DNA of 64,000 nucleotides from Paramacrobiotus metropolitanus (GCF_019649055.1 NW_026570236.1:744001-808000); one strand, 5' to 3'; shown: positions 35,479 through 49,319, counted from the stretch's first letter. Translations and numbers: made by a program. The notes: a model not told the origin generated them from the letters alone.

Positions 35479-37225
35479 TTACACCATTATTGATAGATCA
35501 CCAAGAGGAGCAGTGTTAAAAATCCATGGTAAATACAGTCCAACCTTCGTGTAAAGCGCACCCCAGCTAGTGCCACAACCGATACCGATGGACACTATGC
35601 CCGCTAGGTACTGTGTGGAAGTGTTTGCGTCATAACAAAACAATGGTCCTCCGCTGTCACCCTGGCAGGAATCTTCACCAACCTTTCCACCAGCGCATAG
35701 AAAGAGATCCAAATTAGTATATGTGTGATTATTCAAAAAAATGTAGCCGCAGTGATCGTAACTGGATTGGAGGATGGTTTGCTGCACGTATTTCAGTGGA
35801 ATGGCCTCACGTGGGGCGGTCACATTGTCTGTACATAAACCGTAATGAAGTTCAATGCGTTCATAGTACTTCATACTGTACATTCTTGGTACTTGTACTG
35901 TACAATTTTGTACTTGTTTCGGGCTCGTGTTCTGACATTAAAAATTAATAATAGGGTACCGTAGTCGTTCTTACTTATACCTTATGTTTGAAATCTGGAT
36001 CTAGGTACTAAGTAGCCAGTTCTAGCATTAATTCGTCTTACCGAATTCTAGATCGACTTCATCTCCAAAACCGGATACAATACATTTGTCGCCTACTTCA
36101 GGAATCTGTTTGCTCAAACACAGCTTGCATGCACAGGCTCCCCGACGTCGAAAATTAATTGGTTCAGACAGGATTAGCAACGCTAAGTCGTTATCTTGCA
36201 CCGATGAATCAAAATCAGGATGCGGTATCGATAGCGATACGTTATAATTCCATGCGCATCCTTGCACATAGTTGGGAAGCAACGTTTCGCCGTTGGTGTC
36301 ACGCGTGATAGCGCCAATTGTAACAAGAAAGCGATTGGCTGACGAATTGTACTGAGCAGTGGTAATGTCGTTATCCACCATGCAGTGCGCGGCTGTCAAG
36401 ATAGTCCGACTGCCAATGATAACTCCGCCGCACAGATTCGCATTACCTGTTGGTCCCAGTCGAACGACGCTGACCTTTTTTAGCAAAGGAAATTTACGTC
36501 GTAAACATAGTCGTAAATGGTATTGCTATCGATATCTACAGTTATCTGTCAATATTTTTTGTCACAAGGTTTCGTCAAGGCAGTCTGCTAATTGTAAGTT
36601 TTAATCTGCTTTTTAAAGAACAGATTTTTCACAAAGAGCAAGAGCGCAGATTTTGCCGGAAATCTATCCAGCATTATGAGTTGGGTCTTTCCACATACTT
36701 GCCAGCAAAGAGAACCAGAACCATTCGGTGCATCGAATCCGCCCACAATGGTTTGCTGTATGGAGAATCGCGATTTGTGCGCGACGTTTGCACCACGTGA
36801 TTTCAATTTGACACGCCGAAACGTGGCTCTTTGTTTAGCCTTTTCAACGGCGATGTAAACATCGGGATCGCCATTCGGAACACCACATCTTTGTTCCCGG
36901 ACAGTGGCTTTGTGGGAGCCTCTGAGAAGACTGCTCGTCGTAGTCGTTGGAAGGGTCGACGGTATTGTCGTAATACTGTCGGCTGTAATTTGTAATGTGA
37001 TCAAATTTTGTAAAAATTGTGTAATTCTATCAGACTTCTTAATTACCGTAACAGCATAAAGCATTGCCAGTGTTAAAGTTGGCACAGTCATCTGAGGTGG
37101 TCATTTGCATGTCAATACATAAGTTTAACGCGCCAACGACAACACAGACACCAACTGGCCCATATTCTGGATGCGTTGCCGGGGTGCAATGAGGCCCAAT
37201 CGGGGCCGAAGTCGCTGTCTGTGTT
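35479..37225 (-). pseudogene. CLIP serine protease C, downstream part (gene split by Polinton)
   Basis: Exons are 37047-37225 (second half of exon 1), 36699-36982, 36042-36474 and 35479-35828, all in phase. This part carries the CLIP domain (HCTPATHP to ALCCYG), linker Cys (QRCGVPNGDP), activation region FSIQQT before IVGGFDAP, then His (TAAHC), Asp (DNDLALL) and Ser (CQGDSGGP) with Asp at specificity position 189. As in protease B, no basic residue precedes IVGG. The catalytic sequence has no stop or frameshift, so the gene was functional until very recently. The signal peptide and linker lie 18 kb away at 55537-55787 beyond the insertion. Including that part, the coding length is 498 aa. 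Confidence 0.88.
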
Positions 37226-37231
37226 GGTGAG
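37226..37231. repeat. target-site duplication GGTGAG, left
   Basis: Six bases immediately before the left terminus AGAAGAG. The same six follow the right terminus at 55537-55542. A 6-bp duplication is the Polinton hallmark. Confidence 0.9.
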
Positions 37232-38306
37232 AGAAGAGTAACGGGTGATATGGAATAAAATCTATTTTACATATTTTATCTAATTTTTATATTTATTACG
37301 TAAAATAACTATCTAACTTATATTTTATTACTACTTTTGCTCTTCTCTGAGTTAAGATTGTGTTTTAATATGAATGCTCGTGATTTGACATATGTCTTTT
37401 ACATAGGCATCTCATTATGCGCAAGTTTGGGTTAAGATTGTGTTTTAATGATTCTCGTACACATGTTTCCTTGGCGTCTGACCTGTCAAAACATGCTCAT
37501 TCCTTAATAACTCGCAACACACAGTTTCTTTAGATATCTAACTGCTGGTATACTCCCATGTCGTATCCTAGGGGTACAGATTACTTACAAACATCGGAAC
37601 ATTTTGTTTCTACCTACTCATATTATTCGTACAGTTCTGCAACATACTCATTTCTAAGGTACATCTGACTGTTGTATGTATGCCAGTTTCCATAAACATC
37701 TCATTGTCCGCAAGTGTGTAAGGCCCCAAAACGTTTTACAGTGCGTATCTTTCACAAACATCTGACGAGCTGCGTGCACTTTTTGTTACACGTTATTTGT
37801 TTGATTGTGCACAATTTTCATGAACTTTGCGATTTTAGCACACGTATCGCAATTGTCATCTGTGATCTGTCAGTTTCTGTAGACATTTAACCACGCACAC
37901 GTCCATACGCTATTCTTCGTGCCTCTAAGTCTCGACATTTCTGTCGACAACTGCATTTCTATCTGAACGGGCGTCGTACAATTGCCATATTAAACAGTAC
38001 ACTTGCACTGAAGACTCTAAAACCATCCATCAAACTGCATGTTCTGCCCTTTTGGCAACTTAGACTACACAATTTTTCATAGGAAACTGTAAAAAAGTTG
38101 CAGTAGATGTGAAGCTGCATAGCTTATAGTAAAAGGTATTTAGCACGCTTTGTATTCCATTCTCGTCTCATTGATTGTTTTGTTCCTAAAGGTTTTCTTT
38201 TTTTGTTTTCGAGCTAAGCATTTATGTGTTAACTGGATTACTGGCCGTTACCCGCCATTTGCTATTGTTGTGCTTGCGGATTACTAATCGCAGGTAAGCA
38301 GAAACC

Positions 38307-41300
38307 ATGTTTAACTTGGATGAAGTTTTGCGCTTTTATGCCGAGTTTCTGCAACAATGGTTGCATGAAAACTGGCCAGAAAAGGCAGAAGGGCTGTTTT
38401 CTCTCGATGCAATTGCCAATCTGTACGGGAAACAAAAGCTCATTCGTGAATACCGGAAGCTAACGCCATACAGAGCGGTGGATCAAGGGACTGGAATCCA
38501 CAGACTGGACAAAGTACTTTACTCTGGAAAAGATCAACGAAAAGCAAACAAAGAAATTTTCAACATCGGAAATCACGTATCGCGTTAAAATCGAAAACCT
38601 CAATATGAAATTCGATCCTGTCACCTCAATGGAAGCAATGCCCAAAGTGTTCGAAGCTATATTCAGTGTCATTACGAAAGAATTCGGACCAGACGACAGA
38701 ATCGTCATCCTTCTCTCCAGTCATACACTCAACCGCAAAGCTGATCTTCATATGAAAAGGTTACAAGATTTCAAGATTGACGACCTTATGGATATGATGG
38801 TCATGATTAATTCAAGCAACTCATTCTGCATCGACGAAAGTTTTCAAATTACAATTGTTCGGACCGTAATACCGGCTGGTGGAAGAAGAAGAAAACATAT
38901 CCATACTACGGTTGACCGAAAACGATTCAGCTCGTCTATTGTTACAGTGACAACAGGAAACAACCTTTGCTTACCTGCAGCATTGGCGCTCGGTCATTTC
39001 AGAAACACTCATGATGTCAGCGGCAAAGACAAGATGAAATGGAAAGCTTTAACTAATCCTAGAGGGCGTAAGTTGGAAAAACTCGCGTGTCAGTTGGTCC
39101 AAGATGCGGGTCTCACTATTGGAAAAATGTTTGGGTTGGAAGATTTGCCGGCTTTTCAACGCGTTTTAAAGTGTCAAGTCAAGGTTATTTCTGTGCAGGA
39201 AGGAAACACTCTTATCGCACAAGTGCCGGAGAAGAAGAAACCGGGAATGAAGCAGATTTACTTAATGTACGATAAAAATCATTTCGATCTGATAACTAAA
39301 CCATCTGGATACCACATGCAGAGTTATTATTGCACAAACTGCGATCAAGGATACGGCCGAAAGACAGATCATCGCTGTGAACAGAGATGCAACATGTGTT
39401 ATCGCAGTAAAAGCGATTGCAAAGCCAATGACCCAAAGTTATGCCCCGATTGTGGACGAACTTTCACCAACAAAGAGTGCTTTGATGTGCACAAGACTTT
39501 ACGAAAAAATGGAAGGACGCTTTGCGAGGATCTTTTCATCTGCTCCAAGTGCAACAAGTTTGTGAATATGCTCAATCGCCCGGATCAGGTTCATAACTGT
39601 GACGAAATGTACTGCTCAACCTGCAAAGACTGGGTGCCTCAAAATTCGCATAAATGTTACTTCCAACCTCTTGAACCAGAAGAATTGGATGCTAATCCGA
39701 AGTACATTTTCTTTGATTTCGAAACTTACACGTCGGTCGATGGTACTCACATTCCAAACTACGTCGTCGCGCAGTATTGCTGCGGAAAGGAATATCGTTT
39801 TCCTCCTGATGGTACTCCTCTAGCCGGTTATGATGTCATCGCAAACTTTTGCAAATGGCTTTTCCGTGAAGAGCATCGTGGCTACACGATAATTGCGCAC
39901 AATCTGCGAGGATACGATGGACATTTCATTTTGGCCCACATGATAGACAATAACTTGAAGCCGGACATTCTTTGCCGTGGTAGTCAGCTGCTGAATATTC
40001 GCTACAAAGCTTTGGACATGAACGCCGTGGATACGCTTAACTTTGTGCAGCTGGCTTTGTCTAAATTTCCTAAAGCGGTCGGTCTTAAATCTGATGAGAA
40101 GAAAGGTGACTTCCTCACAAAATTAATCAGCCGGAAAATTGGGATAAAATTATTCCTTCCCAAACCCGTCTTCTTACGGTATCGAAGCAATGTGTGCCGC
40201 CAAGCAGGTCGAATTCTTTAAATGGTATACAGGCGAAAAAACAAGAAGCAAGGACGTTTTGACTTTCGGCAGCAGTTAACCAGCTACTGTTCAATGGACG
40301 TGTCAGTTTTGCGGAAATGTGCCTTAAAATTCCGAGATGATTTTATGGCTCTAGCGTGCATTGATCCCTTTAAATCCGTAACCATTGCTTCAGCTTGTTT
40401 GAAATTTTTTCGAACTTTTAATCTCCGGAAGGAAGAAATCGGAGTCATTTCAGCTCACGGTTACCAAACCAACAGAATAACCAGCATGGAAGCAACTCAG
40501 TGGCTGACCTGGGTTAACAAAACACAAGCTGATTGGCGAATCGAGCATGGGCGAAATGGAAAAGAGAAACGTATTAATGATTATTTTGTGGACGGCTACG
40601 ATCAAGTTACCAACACGGTTTACGAATATAACGGATGTGTTTTTCATGGACATCCGGACTGCACCAACGCAAATGACCGTTCACCTTTATCAAACAAGAC
40701 TATGCAAGAAGTTTACGAAGAATACCGGATCAAAGTTTGTTCTATAAAAGCTCGGCGCTTCAACTTTGTGGAAATGTGGTCATGCCAGTGGCGCGAGCAG
40801 TTAAAAAATCCAAGCATTCGGCAGTATATGAACGATATGTCCCTCCGCAGTCCTCTTCAACCAAAAGAAGCATTTAAGGGCGGCCGTACTAACGCAAACA
40901 GGCTACTTTACGAATGCGGTCCGAATGAGAAGATCCATCACTATGATATCGTCTCTTTGTATCCTTATGTCAACAAGAATTGTGTGTATCCAATCGGGCA
41001 TCCGAAAATTATAACAGCAGACTTTAAGGATATAAGCGAATATTTTGGATTTGTAAAGTGTACAGTGCTTGCGCCGGGACAGTGCTTATTTCCTGTTTTG
41101 CCTGCAACTATAAATGGAAAGTTAATCTTCGCACTCTGCAGTAAATGTGCAGAGCTTCGGCAAAACGATTTTTGCACGCATGGCGACAAGGAGCGATTGC
41201 TGGAAGGTGTGTGGACTACTCCCGAACTGCATCATGCGATTTTACGTGGGTACAAAGTTGTTGCTGTTCATGAAGTCTGGCATTGGGAAATACGGAAAGA

Positions 41301-42230
41301 AAAATTGTTTGAAGACTTTGTTAACACATTCCTCAAAGAAAAAATTCAGGCAAGTGGATGGCCAAGTAACTGCACCACTGAAGCGGAACGGTTGGAGTTT
41401 GTCATAAAGTGAAGGACGTGGAAGGTATTGAACTGGATTCCTCGCAAATCGAAGACAATCCAGGCCGAAAAGCAGTTGCAAAGTTGATGCTGAACTCATT
41501 CTGGGGCAAATTCGGACAAAATGACAATCTTCATCAGACGAAAATTTTCTTCAAGCCGAAAGATTACTATGACTTCCTCGTATCAAAATCTACCTGGATC
41601 CACAATGTCCATATCTTCAGTCCTGAATGTGTCATGGCAACTATTTCCAAAATCGACGACTATCTAGAAGGATCGTACACCGCCAATATCCCTATCGCAG
41701 CCTTTACGACGAGTTATGCCCGGCTGAAACTTTTGGATATGCTTGAGAAGTTAGGTGAACGAGTACTTTATTTTGACACAGATTCCGTTATTTTTGTTCA
41801 GCGGTCAGGCGAGTGGCAGCCACCAACAGGTACGATGCTTGGAGAATGGAGCAATCAGTTAGAATCGGGAGAGTCATATTGTCAAGTTTATTTCTCTGGG
41901 GCCCAAAGTTTATTATTACGAAACAGATACAGGAAGGATAGAAAGTAAAATTAAAGGCTTTACTCAAAATGGATATACGGAGAATATCCTAGCCGATTCT
42001 GGGAAGGGCTGGTTCAAACAGGCCAGAGTATGGACTACAACCTTTGGAAATCGCTCTTGAAGAATGATGGCCAAACGGTGCGCGTTGTCTATCCCGAAAC
42101 CATCAAAAGAAATGTCAACACTCATGAAATCAGCACCGTTCAACTGACGAAAACTCTCAGGCGAGTATACGATAAACGGATGCTGTTGGATGATTATAGT
42201 ACTTTACCGTTTGGAACTCGCATGGAGTAA
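38307..42230 (+). pseudogene. PolB: protein-primed family B DNA polymerase (Polinton PolB), left copy
   Basis: Coding similarity runs from MFNLDEVL at 38307 to the stop at 42230, about 1300 codons. In order: an N-terminal region; Cys-rich zinc-binding clusters (CxxC pairs at about 39320-39660); exonuclease motifs DFET (about 39715), HNLRGYDG (about 39900) and YCSMD (about 40283); an embedded YNGCVFHGH motif; then polymerase motifs DIVSLYP (about 40950), KLMLNSFWGKFG (about 41480) and FDTDS (about 41770). The interval between the first two polymerase motifs fits the insertions of protein-primed enzymes. The frame is broken by single-base homopolymer differences near 38460, 38500, 40110, 40150, 41410 and 42000 that the right copy does not share, and by one break near 41870 that it does. 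The enzyme would copy element DNA from a terminal protein. Confidence 0.88.
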
Positions 42231-43049
42231 GTTAGAGTGTTCTTTCTGTACTTGTACAAAAAACAAAAAAAAAAAATTCGCATTATTTTTTTTTTGCCAG
42301 CTAGCGCCATATTCGAAGGGATGCGCAGGGACATGATGTCGTTGGAGCAAGTGTCGTAGTTTTCGATTTTGCAGTTTGTAACTGTTAGCATATAATAAAA
42401 ATAAAAATAAAAAAAAAATTTAAAAAAAAAAAAGCAAAAAAAAAAAAGAGGGCGAATGCCCCAAATCTGTACCGGCTTTAGCTTGTCTGCGGCCAGGTTG
42501 AAATCGTTATGGCTTTGGGCTTCGTCGCTGAAACAAAAGCCGCTAGCGGTAATATTTTGTGCTGCTGTATTATGGTGTTATATAACTGCATGGAAGCAAC
42601 CACAAAATATGATGAAACGGGGAGTAAATTGGCAGTGCAAGGTACTGCATCGAATATACTAGAAGAATAATGCTAGAGAAGTTACAAAAATCGGAAGAAT
42701 GGTTAGCAAATGCGACCAGATGATGCGCGTTCCGTTCATTGAGCTTGTATTCAAATCGAAACATATGTAAAATCTACGGGAAACTCATATGAAAAACTTC
42801 CGTTTTGCAACATTTCGATGAAAAACTTGTAGTTTTCCGTAGTCAAAAAAAAACGGAGGCTTTCGTTTTGGGATTCTCATTGACTTAACATACATTTTCG
42901 TAACTTTTAGGAGTTTTCGTTTTCACTTTTGGGAGTTTTTTGCTTCAGTTTCTTTGTTTTGTAAAACTTCCATTTCCGCACTAGCAAAAGAAATAAATAT
43001 ATTGACTTACTTTCACGCTTTTTGAAGAACGACAATCCATCTTACGCAC

Positions 43050-43800
43050 ATGTTCAAAGTGGCATTTCTAACTTGCATGTTTGCCGTGACATTTTCCAAC
43101 TTCGTTGCATGTTTGCCGTTACATTTCCAACTTTGTTGCATGTTTGACATGACATTTTCAACTTTCTTGCATGTTTGACGTGACGTTTCTAACTTTATTG
43201 CATGTTTGCCGTGACATTTCCAACTTTCTTGTATGTTTCACGTGACAGTTCTAACTTCCTGCATTTGCCGTGACATTCCTAACTTTCTTAGATGTTTCAC
43301 GTGACATTTCTAACTTTGTTTCATATTTGACATGACAATCCCAACTTTCTTGCATGTTTGCCGTGACATTTCAACTTTTTGCATGTTTCCGTGACATTTC
43401 TAACTTCACTGCATGTTTGCCGTGACATTCCTAAATTTTCTGCATGTTTGGCGTGACATTTCTAACTTCACTGCATGTTTGCCGTGACATTTCTAACTTC
43501 ACTGCATGTTTGCCGTGACATTCCTAAATTTTCTGCATGTTTGGCGTGACATTCCCAAATTTTCTGCATGTTTGGCGTTGCATTTCTAACTTTTGTTGCA
43601 TATTTGACATGACAATCCCAACTTTCTTGCATGTTTACCGTTACATTTCCAACATTGTTGCATGTTTGCCGTGACATTTCCAACTTTGTTGCATGTTTTG
43701 CCGTGATATTTCCAACTTTGTTGCATGTTTGGCATGATATTTCCAACTATGTAGCACTTGTGACGTGACATTCCCAAGTCCCTTGCATATGTGACACGAC
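43050..43800 (+). repeat. minisatellite, unit about 27-29 bp (left arm)
   Basis: Many degenerate copies of a unit like GCATGTTTGCCGTGACATTT plus CTAACTT. The block is about twice as long as its mirror copy at 49320-49705. Confidence 0.85.
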
Positions 43801-43929
43801 ATTTTATGCTTTCCCACAAGTCAAGTATAATATTTTTGGCTTCTTTAAATGTTTTGGTACGGCACTCTGAACTTCCAACAGGTTTAGTGTGATATGCTCA
43901 AGTTTTGCAATCGTTTCTTTTTTCGATAT

Positions 43930-44850
43930 GAATCGAATGCATGTTTGACGCCAGTCAGCTAATTGCACATCATTAAGTTACAGTAGTAATGGGAACGGAA
44001 TGCACACTTGGAGCCAGTTAGAAGTTGGAATGTGGTAATTATCGCAAATGTAAGGGAACACCGACAGTAATCATGGGAATGGAATGCATGTTTGGCGTCA
44101 GTCAGATAATTACACATCAGTAGGTTACACTAATGATGGGAACGGAATGCACACCTGGCGTCAGTTAGACGTTGGAATGTGGTAATTATCGCAAATGTAA
44201 GGGGACACCGACAGTAATCATGGGAACTGAATGCATGTTTGGCGCCAGTCAGATAATTACACATCGTTAAGTTACACTAATGATGGGAACGGAATGCACA
44301 CCTGGCGTCAGTTAGACGTTGGAATGTGGTAATATTCGCAAATGTAAGGGGACACCGACAGTAATCATGGGAACGGAATGCATGTTTGGCGCCAGTCAGA
44401 TAATTACACATCGTTAAGTTACACTAATGATGGGAACGGAATGTACACCTGGCGTCAGTTAGACGTTGGAATGTGGTAATTATCGCAAATGTAAGGGGAC
44501 ACCGACAGTAATCATGGGAACGGAATGCATGTTTGGCGCCAGTCAGATAATTACACATCGTTAAGTTACACTAATCATGGGAACGGAATGCACACCTGGT
44601 GTCAGTTAGACGTTGGAATGTGGTAATTATCGCAAATGTAAGGGACACCGACAGTAATCATGGGAACTGAATGCATGTTTGGCGCCAGTCAGATAATTAC
44701 ATCGTTAAGTTACACTAATGATGGGAACGGAATGCACACCTGGCGTCAGTTAGACGTTGGAATGTGGTAATTATCGCAAATGTAAGGGAACACTGACATT
44801 AATCATGAGAACGGAATGCTTGTTTGGCGCAAGTCAGGTGCATTCCCGCC
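43930..44850 (+). repeat. tandem repeat, unit about 147 bp (left arm)
   Basis: About six copies of a 147-bp unit containing AGATAATTACACATCGTTAA and GGAATGTGGTAATTATCGC, with spacing read from successive copies at about 44097, 44242, 44390, 44537 and 44682. Each unit has two related halves (GGGAACGGAATGCA occurs twice per unit). Confidence 0.85.
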
Positions 44851-45720
44851 CTCTTTCCTTATGCCTGACACGACATTTTAGACTTTCTTACAAGTGTGGC
44901 GCGACATGCTCAAGAGTTTCGTTGTTACGCCATCATGTCTGCCGTCAGTGCAGGTGCACTCTTACGGTCTTTTCATTATGACTGACGTGACATTCTGGAC
45001 TTTCCCACAAGTGTGGCGCGCCATTCTCAAGAGTTTCGATGTTATGCTATCATGCCTGGCGAAAGTGCAGGTGTACTTCCATTCTCTTTCTTATCCTTGA
45101 CAAAGCATTCTCAACTTTCTTACGTGGTCGACGCGACATTCACAACTCTCGTACATGTTTGACGTGGCACTCCCAACTTTCTTACATGATTGATTGTTTT
45201 CTTGCATGCTTGACAAGGCATTCACCACTTTCTTGCTTTTAACGTGGCATTCTTAATAATTTTGTTATACATGACGCCAGTGTAGGTACATCCACAACTT
45301 TGCCGCTTGATTGACGCGACATTCTCGAGAATTTCTTTGCTATGTCAACATGCCAGTAAAGCCATTCCCACTCACTTTTCTTTATGTCTGGTGTGTCTCC
45401 ACAAGAGTGGCGCGAGAGCTTAAAGACTTTGTCGTTATGTCAATAAGTTCGGCGTTAGTTCAGATGCATTCCCACTGTTCAGATGCCGCCAGACATAATG
45501 TCTGGCGCTGGCGTCTGGCGCGTTATGTCTGGCGCGGCATTCTCAGTTTTATCATAGGCTCCATGCAACATTCATAAATTTCTCACACGTTTTCGCGCGT
45601 TATTTTCGACTTTCTTACCAGTGTTACGCGACATTCTAATCTTTATACATGTATGACTCGACATTCTGAACTTTATCTCGTGCTGGGCACTGCAATTCCA
45701 CATGTTTTGACACGACATTC
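44851..45720 (+). repeat. diverged repeat zone with nested palindrome (left arm)
   Basis: Irregular sequence in which words like CGACATTCT...ACTTTCTTAC recur every 40-60 bp, suggesting an old decayed minisatellite. It includes the palindrome GCCAGACATAATGTCTGGC at 45488-45506, followed by further TCTGGCGC copies. The mirror zone is 47400-48300. Confidence 0.6.
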
Positions 45721-45789
45721 AACTTTCAAGTTTGTGTTTCGGAAAGGTTCATGATGATGCATACTGTGTACAACTTTGCCATCATTCCT

Positions 45790-46500
45790 GAAGCAAAAAA
45801 TTTTTTTTTGTGACCTTTCGTGACCTTTTGCATGATGTCGAAGTCGCAACTGATTGGGCATTTGGTACAACTTTGCATCCTAAACATTTCTACACAAAAT
45901 TTATAGGTGACCTTTCCGTGACCTTTTGCATGGTGTCGAAGTCGCAACCGATTGGGCATTTGGTACAACTTTGCATCCTAAACATTTCTACACAAAAAAT
46001 TTATAGGTGACCTTTTCGTGACCTTTTTGCATGGTGTCTGAAGTCTCAACCGATTGGGCATTTGGTACAACTTTGCATCCTAAACATTTCTACACAAAAA
46101 TTTATAGGTGACCTTTCCGTGACCTTTCTGCATGGTGTCTAAAGTCGGAACCCATTGGGCATTTGTACAACTTTGCATCCTAAACATTTCTACCAAAATT
46201 TATGGTGACCTTTCGTGACTTTTGCATGTCTGAAGTCGGTTTATTGGGCATTTGGCACAACTTGCATCCTAAACATTCTAAAATTTATGGTGACCTTTCC
46301 GTAATTTTGTTTTTTGTTTCTGAAGTCGCAACTGATTAGATGTACAACTTTGCATCAAAAACAAAGTGCCACCTTCTACATGTGCCAAATCGGTTTATTT
46401 GCGTTAGTAATTTTGCATTCGACAACTAGTAAAATTTTTGTGTGACCTTTCGTAACTTTTTTTTTCATGTCTGAAGTCGGTTTGGTGGTTATTCAGCACA
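45790..46500 (+). repeat. tandem repeat, unit about 100 bp (left arm)
   Basis: Several copies of a unit containing GGTGACCTTTCCGTGACC, CGATTGGGCATTTGGTACAA and CATCCTAAACATTTCTACAC. Copies become more degenerate toward the element centre. Confidence 0.8.
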
Positions 46501-46629
46501 ACTTTGCATCTTGAACAAGCCAAAGTAACACCTTCAGACAAATTATTTGCGTTTAGTATTATTCGAACCAAATTATTTGCTTTGTATTATCAACAACGTC
46601 AAAACTGCTTCATCATATCATCAAAAAAG

Positions 46630-46740
46630 ATCGAGATGCCAGCACTGAAGAAACAATGGATGATTTCAATGCTTTGTTCAACAAAATTCAGACGTTGCCG
46701 TAATCATCCACTGTTTCGATTCAGTGCTGGCATCTCGATC
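46630..46740. repeat. central hairpin of the palindrome
   Basis: GATCGAGATGCCAGCACTGA (about 46630-46649) is inverted at about 46721-46740. The inner sequence is also partly self-complementary (GAAACAATGGATGATT with AATCATCCACTGTTTC), leaving a loop of roughly 35 bases. This is the symmetry centre of the 18-kb element. Confidence 0.8.
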
Positions 46741-46899
46741 TTTTTGATGATTATGACCAGAAGCAAATTTTGAACAAAATTCTAGTTGAATAATACTAAA
46801 CGCAAATAAATTGGTTCGAAGGTGTTACTTTGGCTTGTTCAAGATGCAAAGTTGTGCTGAATACCCCACCAAAAACCGACTTCAGACATGAAAAAAAAA

Positions 46900-47330
46900 A
46901 AGTTACGAAAGGTCACACAAAAATTTTACCATAGGATTGTCGAGGATGCAAAATTATACTGAATGCACAAACAGAACCGATTTCAGGCACAATGTAGAAA
47001 GGTTAACAAAAGGTCACAAAAAAAAAGGTTTTGCATAAATTTTTTTTTTTTGGATGCAAAGTTGTACAATGCCTAATCAGTTGCGACTTCAGAAACCATG
47101 CACAAAGGTCACGGAAAGGTCACCTATAAATTTTTGTATAGAAATGTTTAGGATGCAAAGTTGTGCCAAATGCCCAATGGGTTCCGACTTCAGACACCAT
47201 GCAGAAAGGTCACGGAAAGGTCACCTATAAATTTTTGTGTAGAAATGTTTAGGATGCAAAGTTGTGCCAAATGCCCAATCGGTTGCGACTTCGGACATCA
47301 TGCAAAAAGGTCACGAAAGGTCACAAAAAA
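46900..47330 (-). repeat. tandem repeat, unit about 100 bp (right arm)
   Basis: Mirror of the left 100-bp block, with roughly three clear copies instead of five or more. Confidence 0.75.
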
Positions 47331-47399
47331 AAAATTTTTGCTTCAGGAATGATGGCAAAGTTGTACACAGTATGCATCATCATGAACCTTTCCGAAACA

Positions 47400-48300
47400 C
47401 AAACTTGAAAGTTGAATGTCGTGTCAAAACATGTGGAATTGCAGTGCCCAGCACGAGATAAAGTTCAGAATGTCGAGTCATACATGTATAAAGATTAGAA
47501 TGTCGCGTAACACTGGTAAGAAAGTCGAAAATAACGCGCGAAAACGTGTGAGAAATTTATGAATGTTGCATGGAGCCTATGATCAAACTGAGAATGCCGC
47601 GCCAGACATAACGCGCCAGACGCCAGCGCCAGACATTATGTCTGGCGGCATCTGAACAGTGGGAATGCATCTGAACTAACGCCGAACTTATTGACATAAC
47701 GACAAAGTCTTTAAGCTCTCGCGCCACTCTTGTGGAGACACACCAGACATAAAGAAAAGTGAGTGGGAATGGCTTTACTGGCATGTTGACATAGCAAAGA
47801 AATTCTCGAGAATGTCGCGTCAATCAAGCGGCAAAGTTGTGGATGTACCTACACTGGCGTCATGTATAACAAAATTATTAAGAATGCCACGTTAAAAAGC
47901 AAGAAAGTGGTGAATGCCTTGTCAAGCATGCAAGAAAACAATCAATCATGTAAGAAAGTTGGGAGTGCCACGTCAAACATGTACGAGAGTTGTGAATGTC
48001 GCGTCGACCACGTAAGAAAGTTGAGAATGCTTTGTCAAGGATAAGAAAGAGAATGGGAGTACACCTGCACTTTCGCCAGGCATGATAGCATAACATCGAA
48101 ACTCTTGAGAATGGCGCGCCACACTTGTGGGAAAGTCCAGAATGTCACGTCAGTCATAATGAAAAGACCGTAAGAGTGCACCTGCACTGACGGCAGACAT
48201 GATGGCGTAACAACGAAACTCTTGAGCATGTCGCGCCACACTTGTAAGAAAGTCTAAAATGTCGTGTCAGGCATAAGGAAAAGAGGGCGGGAATGCACCT
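47400..48300 (-). repeat. diverged repeat zone (right arm)
   Basis: Mirror of 44851-45720, including the palindrome GCCAGACATTATGTCTGGC at 47628-47646. Confidence 0.6.
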
Positions 48301-49200
48301 GACTTGCGCCAAACAAGCATTCCGTTCTCATGATTAATGTCAGTGTTCCCTTACATTTGCGATAATTACCACATTCCAACGTCTAACTGACGCCAGGTGT
48401 GCATTCCGTTCCCATCATTAGTGTAACTTAACGATGTGTAATTATCTGACTGGCGCCAAACATGCATTCAGTTCCCATGATTACTGTCGGTGTCCCCTTA
48501 CATTTGCGATAATTACCACATTCCAACGTCTAACTGACACCAGGTGTGCATTCCGTTCCCATGATTAGTGTAACTTAACGATGTGTAATTATCTGACTGG
48601 CGCCAAACATGCATTCCGTTCCCATGATTACTGTCGGTGTCCCCTTACATTTGCGATAATTACCACATTCCAACGTCTAACTGACGCCAGGTGTACATTC
48701 CGTTCCCATCATTAGTGTAACTTAACGATGTGTAATTATCTGACTGGCGCCAAACATGCATTCCGTTCCCATGATTACTGACGGTGTCCCCTTACATTTG
48801 CGAATATTACCACATTCCAACGTCTAACTGACGCCAGGTGTGCATTCCGTTCCCATCATTAGTGTAACTTAACGATGTGTAATTATCTGACTGGCGCCAA
48901 ACATGCATTCAGTTCCCATGATTACTGTCGGTGTCCTCTTACATTTGCGATAATTACCACATTCCAACGTCTAACTGACGCCAGGTGTGCATTCCGTTCC
49001 CATCATTAGTGTAACCTACTGATGTGTAATTATCTGACTGACGCCAAACATGCATTCCATTCCCATGATTACTGTCGGTGTTCCCTTACATTTGCGATAA
49101 TTACCACATTCCAACTTCTAACTGGCTCCAAGTGTGCATTCCGTTCCCATTACTACTGTAACTTAATGATGTGCAATTAGCTGACTGGCGTCAAACATGC
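48300..49200 (-). repeat. tandem repeat, unit about 147 bp (right arm)
   Basis: Mirror of 43930-44850 with about the same number of units. Confidence 0.85.
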
Positions 49201-49319
49201 ATTCGATTCATATCGAAAAAAGAAACGATTGCAAAACTTGAGCATATCACACTAAACCTGTTGGAAGTTCAGAGTGCCGTACCAAAACATTTAAAGAAGC
49301 CAAAAATATTATACTTGAC

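Larger units (their letters stand above)
37232..46667 (+). repeat. left arm of the Polinton palindrome
   Basis: Inverted copy of the right arm. The outer 5 kb match the right arm with scattered transitions and single-base homopolymer differences. The minisatellite part is longer than in the right arm. The terminal 200 bp repeat the word GTTAAGATTGTGTTTTAAT twice (near 37350 and 37433). Confidence 0.9.

Noticed and set aside
42456-42662. ORF MPQICTGF after PolB as an additional Polinton gene (mirrored at 50108-50314)
   Set aside because: Only 68 aa, between poly-A tracts, with no resemblance to integrase, ATPase, protease or capsid proteins. Identity between arms is explained by the palindrome.
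43050-46500. CRISPR array
   Set aside because: The repeats are degenerate, contiguous minisatellites without unique spacers, in a eukaryotic context.
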